From contig JALCBY010000003.1 in assembly GCA_028066055.1 (NCBI GenBank), forward strand, positions 1-64,000: DNA of 64,000 bases, given 5' to 3'. The notes under the pieces are model-generated. The model was not told where the DNA came from, made no database searches, and saw only the letters and a list, made by a program, of their open reading frames with translations. Of the stretch, positions 1 to 11,111 are shown in pieces. Made by a program: the position numbers and the translations under genes. This stretch comes from Hyphomicrobiaceae bacterium. GTDB taxonomy: Bacteria; Pseudomonadota; Alphaproteobacteria; Rhizobiales; Methyloligellaceae. Each line of letters starts with the position of its first letter. Position 1 is the stretch's first letter.

Positions 1-315
1 GGCGGTGCCAAGGGTATAGACTCAGGCATTGGAGGCGTGAGCGAGGATCTGATCCTGCTACGGCGGGGCGGTGACATCTTTGCCTATGTGAACCGCTGCC
101 CGCACCAAGGCACGCCGCTGGAGACCTTTCCCGACAAATTTCTCGACCAGACGGGCGATCTGCTGATCTGTTCGACCCATGGCGCGCGTTTCCGGGTGCA
201 TGACGGCTTCTGTATCAAGGGGCCGTGCGAAGGCGCCTCGCTGGCGCCCGTCGCCATCAGGATCGAGAACGGAGAAGTGTTCGCTTCGCCGGAACCGTCT
301 GTGAGCTCAGCCTGA
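1..315 (+). CDS. Rieske [2Fe-2S] ferredoxin-like protein, 5' end cut by window edge
   Basis: A Rieske iron-sulfur domain. The two cluster-binding boxes are visible: C-x-H in CPHQGTPLE and C-x2-H in CSTHGARF, about 24 residues apart. The frame is open back to base 1, so the true start is probably upstream. An internal GTG at 37 would give a 92-residue protein, which is short but complete for a stand-alone small Rieske ferredoxin. Such proteins pass electrons in the cytoplasm, often to oxygenases, but no partner gene is visible here. The stop overlaps the end of the convergent creatininase gene by 9 bases. Family is certain, role unknown. Confidence 0.85.
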   Translation, partial: GGAKGIDSGIGGVSEDLILLRRGGDIFAYVNRCPHQGTPLETFPDKFLDQTGDLLICSTHGARFRVHDGFCIKGPCEGASLAPVAIRIENGEVFASPEPSVSSA

Positions 316-1044
316 GAAGAACGCTTTCGCTTCCTTCACCAGGTCATCCGTCGCGGCATCGATCAGACGGCGTCCGTGCTCGGCACGGGACTGGGAGGGA
401 TCCGACCCGATCCGACCGTCCGCGAACTGTTCGCGATAATGGTGCTTGTCGGTGATCACTCCGGTCGGTGCGATTTTGGGATCGAGTTCGCGGGTATCCT
501 CCTTTTCCGGATGAACCGCGAACGTGACCGAGATTTCCCCTGCCGTCGCGTGACTGCCCCCGCCCACCGGATAAAGTTCGGAGTCCAGTTTCTCCACATT
601 CGGCAGTTCGTACCAGTTGCGCTGCATCATGCGGAAGCGGTCTTGCGAACCGTCAAGGGCGCGCCGTGCATAGATATCGGCGAACGCGGCGGCGATCGGC
701 GCGACGTTACCGCCGTGGCCGTTGATGAAATAGATCCGCGTGAAACCGTGGTGGGCGAGCGACAGCACCCAGTCGGTTATCGCCGCAATCATCGTGGAGG
801 GACGCAATGTCATCGTGCCGGGGAAGCCCATATGATGCTGTGCCGAGCCAACATTGAAGGTCGGCGCGACAAGAATGTCGCCACGCTTGCCCGCTTCCCA
901 GGCGATTTCCTCCGCGGTGATCGCGTCCGTTCCGATGAGACCGGTCGGTCCGTGTTGTTCGGTGGAACCAATGGGGACAATGACGCCGGTGGATTTGCTC
1001 AGATACTGCTCGATCTCCGGCCAAGTCGAAATTTGTAAGCGCAT
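307..1044 (-). CDS. creatininase family protein (creatinine amidohydrolase-like)
   Basis: A metal-dependent amidohydrolase of the creatininase family, 245 residues, the usual length. Metal-binding features are present: E29-x-H31 in STEQHGP, D40 in the following GTDA, the NGHGGN loop, and a Glu in ATAGEIS. The family opens cyclic amides such as creatinine and also includes pterin and ribityl-amide hydrolases, so the substrate is not fixed. The start at 1044 has AAGAAGG placed 6 bases before the ATG; the open frame continues upstream but has no comparable ribosome site. It lies divergent from acsA across 219 bases in which I see no other gene. Confidence 0.88.
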   Translation of the reverse strand: MRLQISTWPEIEQYLSKSTGVIVPIGSTEQHGPTGLIGTDAITAEEIAWEAGKRGDILVAPTFNVGSAQHHMGFPGTMTLRPSTMIAAITDWVLSLAHHGFTRIYFINGHGGNVAPIAAAFADIYARRALDGSQDRFRMMQRNWYELPNVEKLDSELYPVGGGSHATAGEISVTFAVHPEKEDTRELDPKIAPTGVITDKHHYREQFADGRIGSDPSQSRAEHGRRLIDAATDDLVKEAKAFFSG

Positions 1045-1263
1045 GGCGAACCTTCTTGAGGGGAAAGACAGGATGTTTGTCACTGAAACGGACGCCGAAG
1101 GATAGCAGATCGCCGCGAGTCCACCATGCGTCATGTCAAGAAAACACATCTTCGCCGATGATATGCCTATTCGACGAAAATCGTGCGACGAAGGGGTGGC
1201 TTGAAGCGGGCTTGCTGGCTCTTCATAATGTGATTAAGCCGCTCGTTTTCAGGGGAATTCCAC

Positions 1264-3216
<1,953 letters not shown>

Positions 3217-3240
3217 TTTCGGTCATCCACAGATAAAAGG

Positions 3241-3261
3241 CGCGGGAGAGCTCCTCCCGCG
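3241..3261. terminator. bidirectional hairpin terminator
   Basis: A perfect 8-bp stem, CGCGGGAG / CTCCCGCG, with a 5-base loop. On the plus strand it is followed by TCTTTGTGTTT and on the minus strand by CCTTTTATC. It lies between the converging acsA and TadG-like genes and can serve both. Confidence 0.75.
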
Positions 3262-3288
3262 TCTTTGTGTTTCGATCGGTTCAACGCC

Positions 3289-4605
3289 CTATTTTGAAAG
3301 GCGTAACTGCGTCAATTTGATTGCGATACGTCGATACGCGTCCCGCAGTTCCTGCTCGTTCTCCGCCTGAAGAAAAAAGTCCTCATCCGTCGCGCAGTTT
3401 TCAAGCGCTTTCTCGGCGCGGATGTCATCCAAATCAAAAGCCACCGCGAAGATCATGACGCCCTTCTGCTTCGCCGCATCGCAAAGTGCCTTTGTGCGGC
3501 GGAACGATTCGTTATCTGTATCTGGACGAACGTCGCTTCCCGCGTAGGCGGCGTTGAATTCACCATCCGTCATCAGGACGATGGCCTTGATAAGATCCTT
3601 TGAGCCATAAGGCTTTGCGCCGTTGCTTCCCCATACCCGAGTCCACTCCGGCGACACCAGATACCAGGCCCACGCTGCACCGAGGTGCCCGGCCGTCCGT
3701 CCATCTGCGCTGTAGCCACCAATTGTCTTTCGGAGAAGCTCCTTGTCGCTTGTGAGCGGAAGAACCTTGGCATCGGGACATTTGTAGAAATCATAGCCAA
3801 TGCGGGCCCGTTTGCCTTTCAGATTGTCATTCGTAATCGCTGCGTCCGCTTGTTCTATGCTCCTGAAGTACGCACCTGGTCCCGGCCCATTTTCTTTATC
3901 GATTGCACTGCCTTCGCGATTTACGACACATCCGTCACTGCTCTCATTGTTTGAGACAATTCCGGCAAAGTCCCCCACATTCACCGATGCTGAATAAGGT
4001 GCAAAACCGATACGGACACGGTCGGCGTATTGACCTTTGGGGACAATGATATCGATAAGATCCATTGTTGCCCGCTTGAGCGCATCCAGCTTGCCGCGCT
4101 CGTCCATCGATCCGGTGACATCCAACATCAACCCGAGCTCGATCTCGCCAACACCGGCAAGCGCGGATGCCTCTCGGCGGAACTTGAATTCATTGAAGTT
4201 TATAACGCGCGCCAGGGTCGTAGGAACCGTCGTATCGACCGAAACGGTCACTTCACCGGTTTCGCGGTCGGCGGTCACGTTCAGCGAACCGTGTGTGGAA
4301 TAGGACACCTTGGCATCGCCGTGGGCGTTGGCCTCGAAGTACCGGGTCGCAACGTCCTTGACCTCGCTGTCGCTGAGGCTCCCGTCGGCCATTGCCCGGG
4401 CCGCGGCAAGGGCGGCAGAGTCCAAGGCGTTCGACGTTGTCGTTGCCGCGTTCAGCGCCCGCAGCCCGTCCAGCGCAAGAGCTGCAACCACCATTATGGG
4501 AATCAACATGAAGGCGAGCAGTATGGTGATGTTTCCGCGCTCGTCTTTCGCAAACTCCCGCCGGAAATTCCTGCCTTTCCGCGAGGCGGTGACTGGTAAA
4601 TGCAT
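3289..4605 (-). CDS. TadG-like pilus/secretion protein with von Willebrand A domain
   Basis: About 438 residues. Near the N-terminus is a TadE/TadG-type segment: a basic stretch (RREFAKDERGN) followed by one hydrophobic helix (ITILLAFMLIPIMVVAALAL) and the alanine-rich region typical of Flp-pilus minor proteins. From about residue 165 comes a von Willebrand A domain with a metal-binding loop DVTGSMDERGK and a later MTDGEFN. The ATG at 4605 has GGGAGAG about 9 bases upstream; the longer frame to 4749 looks non-coding. No other tad or flp genes lie nearby, so this is an orphan copy. TadG-type proteins are envelope-associated; the exact job here is unknown. Confidence 0.82.
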   Translation of the reverse strand: MHLPVTASRKGRNFRREFAKDERGNITILLAFMLIPIMVVAALALDGLRALNAATTTSNALDSAALAAARAMADGSLSDSEVKDVATRYFEANAHGDAKVSYSTHGSLNVTADRETGEVTVSVDTTVPTTLARVINFNEFKFRREASALAGVGEIELGLMLDVTGSMDERGKLDALKRATMDLIDIIVPKGQYADRVRIGFAPYSASVNVGDFAGIVSNNESSDGCVVNREGSAIDKENGPGPGAYFRSIEQADAAITNDNLKGKRARIGYDFYKCPDAKVLPLTSDKELLRKTIGGYSADGRTAGHLGAAWAWYLVSPEWTRVWGSNGAKPYGSKDLIKAIVLMTDGEFNAAYAGSDVRPDTDNESFRRTKALCDAAKQKGVMIFAVAFDLDDIRAEKALENCATDEDFFLQAENEQELRDAYRRIAIKLTQLRLSK

Positions 4606-4867
4606 GGCCTGTGTCTCTCCCTGATACGCGTGAATTGCGGATACAGGGCGAATTGCAAGGCGCATGCGCATCGGGGCCATGGGCCTAATCACACCGCTCA
4701 AACCGGCAGCCAGAGTGAATGAAGAATTAACGCACGGCGTAGAGAACACTGTTTCTGGGGGATTCTACGGACAGGGAAGAGAAAAACCTATCCGTTACCG
4801 TTGGACAAAGGTTATCAAGTAAATACAAAGTATCGGAAATGTGTGCCATATCGGCACGGGACGAAGC

Positions 4868-5848
4868 ATGGCCCACGCGGCCGGATTGAAAGTCGCTTGG
4901 GCGATGTCGTCGCATAACAATAGCTTGTCCGCGGTAGCGGTTCCCGATCCGTCGCGGGCCATCGTCATGATGCTGTCGGCCACCGCCTTCATCGCCGCGA
5001 CCACCCTCATGGCCAAGGCGCTCGGACGTGGCTTCGATGGCCAGCCCTTACCTCCCTTCATGGTCAGCGCCGGGCGTTTCGTTTTCGCCTGGCTGATATT
5101 GTGCCCGCTTGTTCTGTGGCGACGCCCGTCCTTTGCCGGTACGGCGTGGCCGTTGCATGGTGCGCGTTCGCTCTGCGGCTGGGCCGGCGTCAGTTGTTTG
5201 TTTGCCGCGGCCGCGGTTCTGCCGTTGTCGGATGCCACTGCGATCAGCTTTCTCAATCCGATGATCGCCATGCTTCTGGCCATTCCCTTGCTCGGCGAGC
5301 ATATCGGCCCGTGGCGCTGGGGTTCGGCCGCAGTGGCCATGATCGGCGCCTCGGTGCTCATTCGGCCGGGAGGTGCGTCATTCGAACCTTACGCTCTCAT
5401 CGCTCTGGCAGCAGCCGGATTCATGGCGATGGAAGTCATCTTCATCAAGAAGCTCGCGGGCGGCGCCACATTTGCCGGCGAACCACCTTTGCGCATCCTG
5501 TTTGTCAACAATTCGATCGGCATGTGCATCGCACTCACCGCCGCGAGCTTTGTATGGATATGGCCGTCTCCCGGCCAATGGCTGCTTCTTGCCTTGCTCG
5601 GAGCGACCATGGTTTCGGCGCAGGCGTTCTTCCTGCAAGCCCTGAAATGGGCTGACGCGAGTTTCGTCATGCCGTTCAATTATGCGACGCTGGTGTTCGC
5701 TACGCTCTATGACGCTCTGGTATTCGGAGATTTGCCCACGGCACTGTCTATCATGGGTGCCGCGCTCATCATCGCCAGTGCAATCGTGCTGGCATGGCGT
5801 GAAAGGGTAAACCCGGTTACTTCGCCGCCGTCATCACCTCGCCGATGA
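4868..5848 (+). CDS. EamA/DMT family inner-membrane transporter
   Basis: A drug/metabolite transporter with about ten hydrophobic helices arranged as two EamA repeats, ending in a helix followed by WRERVNP. About 326 residues from the chosen start. The start is uncertain: ATG 4868 has GGGACG about 7 bases upstream, GTG 4841 would add nine residues, and ATG 4904 would remove twelve. The substrate cannot be read from the sequence. Its 3' end overlaps the convergent globin gene by 32 bases. Confidence 0.85.
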   Translation: MAHAAGLKVAWAMSSHNNSLSAVAVPDPSRAIVMMLSATAFIAATTLMAKALGRGFDGQPLPPFMVSAGRFVFAWLILCPLVLWRRPSFAGTAWPLHGARSLCGWAGVSCLFAAAAVLPLSDATAISFLNPMIAMLLAIPLLGEHIGPWRWGSAAVAMIGASVLIRPGGASFEPYALIALAAAGFMAMEVIFIKKLAGGATFAGEPPLRILFVNNSIGMCIALTAASFVWIWPSPGQWLLLALLGATMVSAQAFFLQALKWADASFVMPFNYATLVFATLYDALVFGDLPTALSIMGAALIIASAIVLAWRERVNPVTSPPSSPRR

Positions 5849-6284
5849 GCGTGCACATGCCCGTCCAGGCATCCTCCGCATCCGCGGACCATTTGGAACC
5901 AAGACTTTGCTTGAGCGTCCAGATCAAGGCTTCGCCGACGGCGCCGTAATGAAGTTCCGTTACCCCCATGGTGCGATACTTCGAACCGAGGAGTTTCAGT
6001 GCCGGAATAATGTCATCGAACCGGTCAAGAGCGGCAACCGCGAGCCCCAGCGATATCAGAAGCTGTTTGCGCTGTTCGTTGATATCCTCTCCGAGGAATG
6101 GCCGGACCTCGGGCGCGATTTCATCCAGCCTTCGGAAAAAGAGCGTTGCCACAAGATCAGACGCCGGCTCGACAGCCAAGTAGGTTTCACGCAATACACG
6201 GATGTTTTCGGCCGAAACCGGTGATGTCGCCTGCGGTTCCCGCGCAGATTCCACGGCTTCGTTGACTTGTGCCGCGTCCGCCAT
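5817..6284 (-). CDS. single-domain globin (bacterial haemoglobin)
   Basis: A 155-residue globin related to the haem domain of flavohaemoglobins and Vitreoscilla-type globins. The proximal haem ligand is H112 in LHYGAVGEALIWTL, followed by the conserved LG..W...AEDAW pattern of the H helix. There is no FAD/NAD reductase domain, so it would need a separate reductase if it detoxifies NO or binds O2. The first 22 residues are a polar extension. No NO-related regulator or reductase gene is adjacent. Confidence 0.88.
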   Translation of the reverse strand: MADAAQVNEAVESAREPQATSPVSAENIRVLRETYLAVEPASDLVATLFFRRLDEIAPEVRPFLGEDINEQRKQLLISLGLAVAALDRFDDIIPALKLLGSKYRTMGVTELHYGAVGEALIWTLKQSLGSKWSADAEDAWTGMCTLIGEVMTAAK

Positions 6285-6442
6285 TCCGCACCCCCTGCTC
6301 CGGCCCCTGTCGCAGGTACCAATAAATGTGAGTCACCGCCGCAGGTCAACACACGTCCTGCCGGTTCTCCGTAATGATCGAGGAAATTCCTGCCGGGGCA
6401 TTTCAAGTTTGACCAGGAATGCGACGCCAGGGTCGTCAAAGA

Positions 6443-6655
6443 TCAAAAGTCGGATACGATTCCGTCCTTTTCCCAATCTCCATAGCGCGTCGGTTCGGGG
6501 CCATCACGGCCGCCGACCTCACCTTTGCCAGTTTGCGCATTTTCTCGTCGCGCGTTGCGCCGCTCTTCCGCCTCGGCAAGAGCGCGTCTCGCAGCAGGAG
6601 AAAGTTTACGGCGGCTAACGCTCCGAGACTTGTTCTTTGCCGATTTTTCGGCCAT
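6443..6655 (-). CDS. succinate dehydrogenase assembly factor 4 (DUF1674)
   Basis: A 70-residue cytoplasmic protein whose C-terminus carries the SDHAF4 signature GEVGGRDGPEPTRYGDWE followed by VSDF. The family binds the flavinylated SdhA subunit before it joins the complex. The N-terminal half is a basic, alanine-rich helix. Start at 6655 has AAAGGG 7 bases upstream; ATG 6670 would add five residues. It is divergent from htpX and lies 30 kb from sdhCDAB, the operon it should serve. Identification rests on the C-terminal motif, which is very characteristic. Confidence 0.85.
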   Translation of the reverse strand: MAEKSAKNKSRSVSRRKLSPAARRALAEAEERRNARRENAQTGKGEVGGRDGPEPTRYGDWEKDGIVSDF

Positions 6656-6790
6656 CGCTGGCCCTTTCATTGCGAATTCGTAATCTTGCAGGAAATGCTG
6701 GAAATCCCCATCTAAAATACAGGAAAACGGCGCTTGTGCGCCAGCGTCTGTGCTTTGTCGCGGGCGCGGATTGTAGCAACGAGGCAGTCT

Positions 6791-7720
6791 ATGAACTATT
6801 TTCGCACCGCGATCCTGCTTGCCGCAATGACCGGCCTGTTCATGGCGGTCGGTGCCGTCATCGGCGGTCAGTCCGGCATGATCATTGCCTTGGCTATCGC
6901 CGTGGCGATGAATGCGTTCACCTATTGGAATTCGGACAAGATGGTGCTGCGCATGTATGGCGCGCGCGAGGTCGACGAGCGTTCGGCGCCCGAGTATTAC
7001 AACATGGTGCGCGAGCTTGCACAGAATGCGGATCTGCCGATGCCGCGCGTCTTCATCATGGAGAATGATCAACCGAACGCGTTCGCGACGGGTCGCAATC
7101 CCGAGAATGCCGCCGTCGCCGCAACTACGGGCCTGATGCGGACGCTGTCCAAGGAAGAGCTGGCCGGCGTGATGGCGCATGAGCTCGCGCACGTCAAAAA
7201 CCACGACACGTTGATCATGACCATCACCGCGACCATCGCCGGTGCCATCTCGATGCTTGCCAATTTCGCATTGTTCTTCGGACACAACCGCGACAACAAC
7301 AACCCGCTTGGCTTCGTCGGCGTCTTAGCCGTCTGGATTCTCGCACCAATCGCCGCAGCGCTGGTGCAAATGGCCATCAGCCGTTCGCGGGAGTATCAGG
7401 CGGACAAGCTGGGTGCGGAGATCTGTCGCCAACCTTTATGGCTCGCGTCTGCCCTGCAAAAGATTTCGGCGAGCGTGCAGCACATTCATAACCAGGCGGC
7501 AGAGCGCAACAAGGCGACGGCGCATATGTTCATCATCAATCCGCTTTCAGGCGAACGTGCAGACAAACTGTTCTCGACCCATCCGAATACGGAGAATAGG
7601 ATTGCACGCCTTCAGGATCTGGCCCGTGAGTGGGGTCAAAACGGGCAGCAGAGGCCGGCCATGCAACAGACAAGCACGAGCTCCGTTCCGGTAAGCCGCG
7701 GACGTGGACCCTGGGGTTAG
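6791..7720 (+). CDS. htpX: membrane zinc metalloprotease HtpX
   Basis: A 309-residue M48 protease that degrades damaged inner-membrane proteins. Two hydrophobic helices lie near the N-terminus and two more after the active site. The zinc motif HELAH is at residues 130-134, followed by NHDTL, and SREYQADK provides the third-ligand glutamate. Start ATG 6791 has GAGG 7 bases upstream; the reading frame is open further back but lacks a start with a ribosome site. rsmB begins 6 bases after the stop, so the two are likely co-transcribed, as in related genomes. Confidence 0.96.
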   Translation: MNYFRTAILLAAMTGLFMAVGAVIGGQSGMIIALAIAVAMNAFTYWNSDKMVLRMYGAREVDERSAPEYYNMVRELAQNADLPMPRVFIMENDQPNAFATGRNPENAAVAATTGLMRTLSKEELAGVMAHELAHVKNHDTLIMTITATIAGAISMLANFALFFGHNRDNNNPLGFVGVLAVWILAPIAAALVQMAISRSREYQADKLGAEICRQPLWLASALQKISASVQHIHNQAAERNKATAHMFIINPLSGERADKLFSTHPNTENRIARLQDLAREWGQNGQQRPAMQQTSTSSVPVSRGRGPWG

Positions 7721-7726
7721 TAACGC

Positions 7727-9106
7727 TTGGCCCGATCGACCCCGACCTCTCAGGAAAGCGGCAGCGAACGCTCCCGGCGTGCGACGCGCGACTACAATGT
7801 CGGCCTGCCGGCCCGACGTGTCGCCGTAGGTCTGCTGCACGCTGTTCTCGCCAACCGTCAGCCGCTCGACGAGGCGCTTGTTTCATCCCGTGCGGCAAGG
7901 GAGATGGTCGGACTGGCGGAACGCGACCGCGGTCTCGCGCGCGCCATTGCATCGACGGCGCTGCGCCGCCTCGGTCAAATCGACGACGTACTGGGCACAT
8001 TCCTCGAAAAAGGGGTCCCGAAACGGTCGGGCCCCCTTCGCGACATCCTGCGTGCCGCAGTGTGCCAGCTGCTGTTTCTCGATATGCCCGCGCATGCGGT
8101 TATCGATCTTGCGGTGACCCAATGCAAACGGGACCGCAACGCGCGGCATTTCGACAAACTCGCCAATGCGGTACTGCGCCGGGTCGATGACCGCGGGCGG
8201 AAACTGGTCGCCGCGCAGGATGCGGCCCGACTCAATACGCCGGAATGGCTGTGGGCGCGGTTGATCGCAGCTTACGGCGAAGACAACACCCGGCGCATTG
8301 CGGAAGCACATTTGCAGCAGGCCCCGCTCGATTTGAGCGTGAAACAAAATCCGGATGACTGGGCGAAACACCTGAATGGAACCGCGCTTCCAACCGGAAG
8401 CGTCCGGATTTCACATTCAGGTTCGATCGAGAAGCTTAAAGGGTTCGCATCGGGAGACTGGTGGGTCCAGGATGCGGCCGCCGCATTGCCCGCAAAACTC
8501 TTCGGCAACGTGGCAAACAAGCGGATCGCGGATTTGTGTGCCGCACCCGGCGGCAAGACCGCCCAACTCGCTCAGGCCGGGGCGCAGGTGACGGCCGTCG
8601 ATGCTTCGGAAAAGCGTCTTGAGCGGCTGGCGGGAAACATGGACCGGTTGGGCCTTAAGGTCGAAACGGTTTGTGCGGATGCCGGAGCATGGCGCGGTGA
8701 ACAGCCTTTCGACGCCGTGTTACTGGACGCACCCTGCACGGGAACGGGCACGCTGCGGCGGCATCCGGATATCGCCCATTTGAAATCGGAGCAGGATCTC
8801 GCAGAGCTGACCCGATTGCAGGCGAGACTTCTGCGCCATGCAACCAGCTTGCTGCAACCCGGGGGTATGCTCGTCTACTGCACCTGTTCGCTCGAACGGG
8901 AGGAAGGGAATGACCAGATCACCGACCTTTTGTCGGAATCTCCGGGAATGCGGCGGGCGCCGATTGAATCAGTAGAGTTCAATGGCCCAAAGAGCTGGAT
9001 CACCGATGAAGGGGATCTGAGAACCTTGCCGTTTGATCTTCCGGCAGATGACACCGGCATGTCGGGAGTCGACGGTTTTTTTGCCGCGCGCCTTGTCATG
9101 AACTGA
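7727..9106 (+). CDS. rsmB: 16S rRNA (cytosine-C5)-methyltransferase, NusB + MTase
   Basis: Methylates C967 (E. coli numbering) of 16S rRNA using S-adenosylmethionine. An N-terminal NusB-like RNA-binding domain covers about residues 25-160 and the Rossmann methyltransferase domain about 225-459. The SAM loop CAAPGGKTAQLA, the DAPCTGTG motif with C337, and YCTCSLE with the catalytic C387 are all present. The start is unusual: a stop lies two codons upstream and the first possible start is TTG at 7727, 9 bases after GGGG. No in-frame ATG or GTG follows before about residue 60. Confidence 0.93.
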   Translation: MARSTPTSQESGSERSRRATRDYNVGLPARRVAVGLLHAVLANRQPLDEALVSSRAAREMVGLAERDRGLARAIASTALRRLGQIDDVLGTFLEKGVPKRSGPLRDILRAAVCQLLFLDMPAHAVIDLAVTQCKRDRNARHFDKLANAVLRRVDDRGRKLVAAQDAARLNTPEWLWARLIAAYGEDNTRRIAEAHLQQAPLDLSVKQNPDDWAKHLNGTALPTGSVRISHSGSIEKLKGFASGDWWVQDAAAALPAKLFGNVANKRIADLCAAPGGKTAQLAQAGAQVTAVDASEKRLERLAGNMDRLGLKVETVCADAGAWRGEQPFDAVLLDAPCTGTGTLRRHPDIAHLKSEQDLAELTRLQARLLRHATSLLQPGGMLVYCTCSLEREEGNDQITDLLSESPGMRRAPIESVEFNGPKSWITDEGDLRTLPFDLPADDTGMSGVDGFFAARLVMN

Positions 9107-9224
9107 CCGGACTGCCCGGAATGCGGGTGTTGCCCGGGCGACTTATTGTAGAGTATCGGAGTGAGTCGGTGACGGCTTCGCGTTCGCGCAAGCCTGACGG
9201 TCTTTGAGCGAGACATGATGTCCT

Positions 9225-11003
9225 ATGGTAGCTGATGCGTTTTCCACACGCACACGGCTGTTGACCACCGCCGCCGGGCGCGCGGGCCGTTCCGCTTGGC
9301 GCGGCCTCATGCGGTCGCCCCTGCTGCGCTGGCGTTACAAAGGCGATCCGATCGAACAACTCCTTCTGATGCCGCAGGACCTGCGCACCGGCGACCCGAG
9401 TTTTGCGAGCGAGATTTATCACGGGCATTTCGGCCTGGCCGGCGCGGTTGCACTGCTGGAAACGGAAAACCCGTTCGTCGTGCCGCCCCCGAGCGCCGCC
9501 TGGGAACGTGAACTCCATGGCTTCGGCTGGCTCCGGCACCTGGCAGCGGCGGGGGACGAAGTATCACGGGAACATGCGCGCGCGCTCGTTGGCGACTGGA
9601 TAAAACTTCACAGTGATCCGGGAGGCTTGGCGTGGGAGCCGGATATCAATGCACGGCGCATCATTTCCTGGCTTTCGCATTCCGATCTGTTCATCAAGGG
9701 CGCGGACGGTGCCTACTACGATCAGGTCATGCGCAGCCTGGCCATGCAGATCCGGTATTTGCGCTCATCTTACAGCGATGCTCCCGATGGCTTGTCGCGT
9801 CTGACGTCTCTGATCGCGTTGTCGTTCGCGGGACTGTGCGTTGACGAAAAGCAGCCGTCGCCATTCGCCCGGCCGAAGATACTGATCGAGGAATTGAAGC
9901 GGCAGGTACTTGTCGATGGTGGTCATATTGACCGGAACCCGAACAGTCTGATCGAACTGTTGCTCGACCTGTTGCCGCTGCGCCAGTGCTATATCGCGCG
10001 GGATCAGAAGCCGCCCGAAGAACTGCTCGGCGCGATTGACCGTATGATGCCGATGCTCCGCTTCTTCCGGCTGGGAAACGAAGGGTTCGCCCGGTTCAAC
10101 GGAATGGGCCCCACGCCGGTGGAATCTCTCGCCGCGCTGATTGTTCACGACGATACGCGCGGCAAACCGGTCATGCACGCGGACAAGTCAGGCTACTGCC
10201 GTTTGCAATCCGGCAAGAGCGTTGTGATCGTCGACGCAGGCCGGCCACCACCGATTGCACTGAGCGGGGATGCCCATGCCGGTTGCCTCTCATTCGAAAT
10301 GCACACCGGATCTCATCCTCTGATCGTCAATTGCGGGGTGACGGCCCGCGAGGATTGGGAGTGGCGCACCGTTGCCCGGGCGACCGCGGCCCATTCGACC
10401 CTTACGGTCTGTGACACGTCATCATCTCAATTCGTCGGTGGCGCATCGTCGGTTGACGGCGGAAACCAGCCTGCCCTTTCCGGACCCGTGAATGTTCAGG
10501 CCGAATTGACGGAAAAAAAGGGCGAGATGGAACTGCGCGCGTCACATGACGGTTACGACACGCGATATGGCCTGACGCACATAAGGCGCATAGCCCTCTC
10601 GGCGACGGGCGATAGCCTCGCGGGCACCGACGAGCTAATTGCCCCTCACGGACTGAAAGGCCTCGCGCGCGAGAACAATGGTGAGTTCGCCATCCGCTTT
10701 CACCTGCATCCGGAGGCGCGTGCTGAACTTTCGCAGGACCGCAGAACCGCCATCATCGGCCTGCCCGACCAGGATGGATGGGCACTGTCGCTGGCGCAGG
10801 GCATACTCTCGCTCGACGAGAGTGTGTACCTGGCCGATGCGAAGGGCCCAAGACGGACGTCGCAAATCGTGATCTACGGCTTCATGGGTAACGCCGGCGA
10901 GGTCAGCATCGGGTGGACGCTCGAGAGACTCACCGAGCCCTCGAGCAAAGAAACTTTGGAGCAACCCGAAGAAGAGACGGGTGACCTGCCGCTGAGTGGA
11001 TAG
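9225..11003 (+). CDS. heparinase II/III family protein
   Basis: A 592-residue protein with the two-part architecture of heparinase II/III-like lyases: an N-terminal helical toroid (about 60-300) and a C-terminal beta-sandwich (about 320-560, starting near the GYCRLQSGKSVVIVDAG stretch). Family members cleave acidic polysaccharides, but this housekeeping-located version is also found in genomes without known polysaccharide use, so the substrate is unknown. No clear signal peptide is visible: the N-terminus is basic and arginine-rich. It lies between rsmB and purH. The ribosome site at ATG 9225 is weak. Confidence 0.82.
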   Translation: MVADAFSTRTRLLTTAAGRAGRSAWRGLMRSPLLRWRYKGDPIEQLLLMPQDLRTGDPSFASEIYHGHFGLAGAVALLETENPFVVPPPSAAWERELHGFGWLRHLAAAGDEVSREHARALVGDWIKLHSDPGGLAWEPDINARRIISWLSHSDLFIKGADGAYYDQVMRSLAMQIRYLRSSYSDAPDGLSRLTSLIALSFAGLCVDEKQPSPFARPKILIEELKRQVLVDGGHIDRNPNSLIELLLDLLPLRQCYIARDQKPPEELLGAIDRMMPMLRFFRLGNEGFARFNGMGPTPVESLAALIVHDDTRGKPVMHADKSGYCRLQSGKSVVIVDAGRPPPIALSGDAHAGCLSFEMHTGSHPLIVNCGVTAREDWEWRTVARATAAHSTLTVCDTSSSQFVGGASSVDGGNQPALSGPVNVQAELTEKKGEMELRASHDGYDTRYGLTHIRRIALSATGDSLAGTDELIAPHGLKGLARENNGEFAIRFHLHPEARAELSQDRRTAIIGLPDQDGWALSLAQGILSLDESVYLADAKGPRRTSQIVIYGFMGNAGEVSIGWTLERLTEPSSKETLEQPEEETGDLPLSG

Positions 11004-11111
11004 CGCGGTGCAACCGATCAGCATTCTGTGCACTGGCGCGAATTGCCGTATTTCTCAGCCCGTACTTTCGTGCTAACCGGGCGGCGTCCCGAGAGCAGCG
11101 AGAGGAGCGCC

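Noticed and set aside
307-1149. Longer 280-residue version of the creatininase gene
   Set aside because: The extra N-terminus has no family similarity and no ribosome site; ATG 1044 has AAGAAGG at the right distance.
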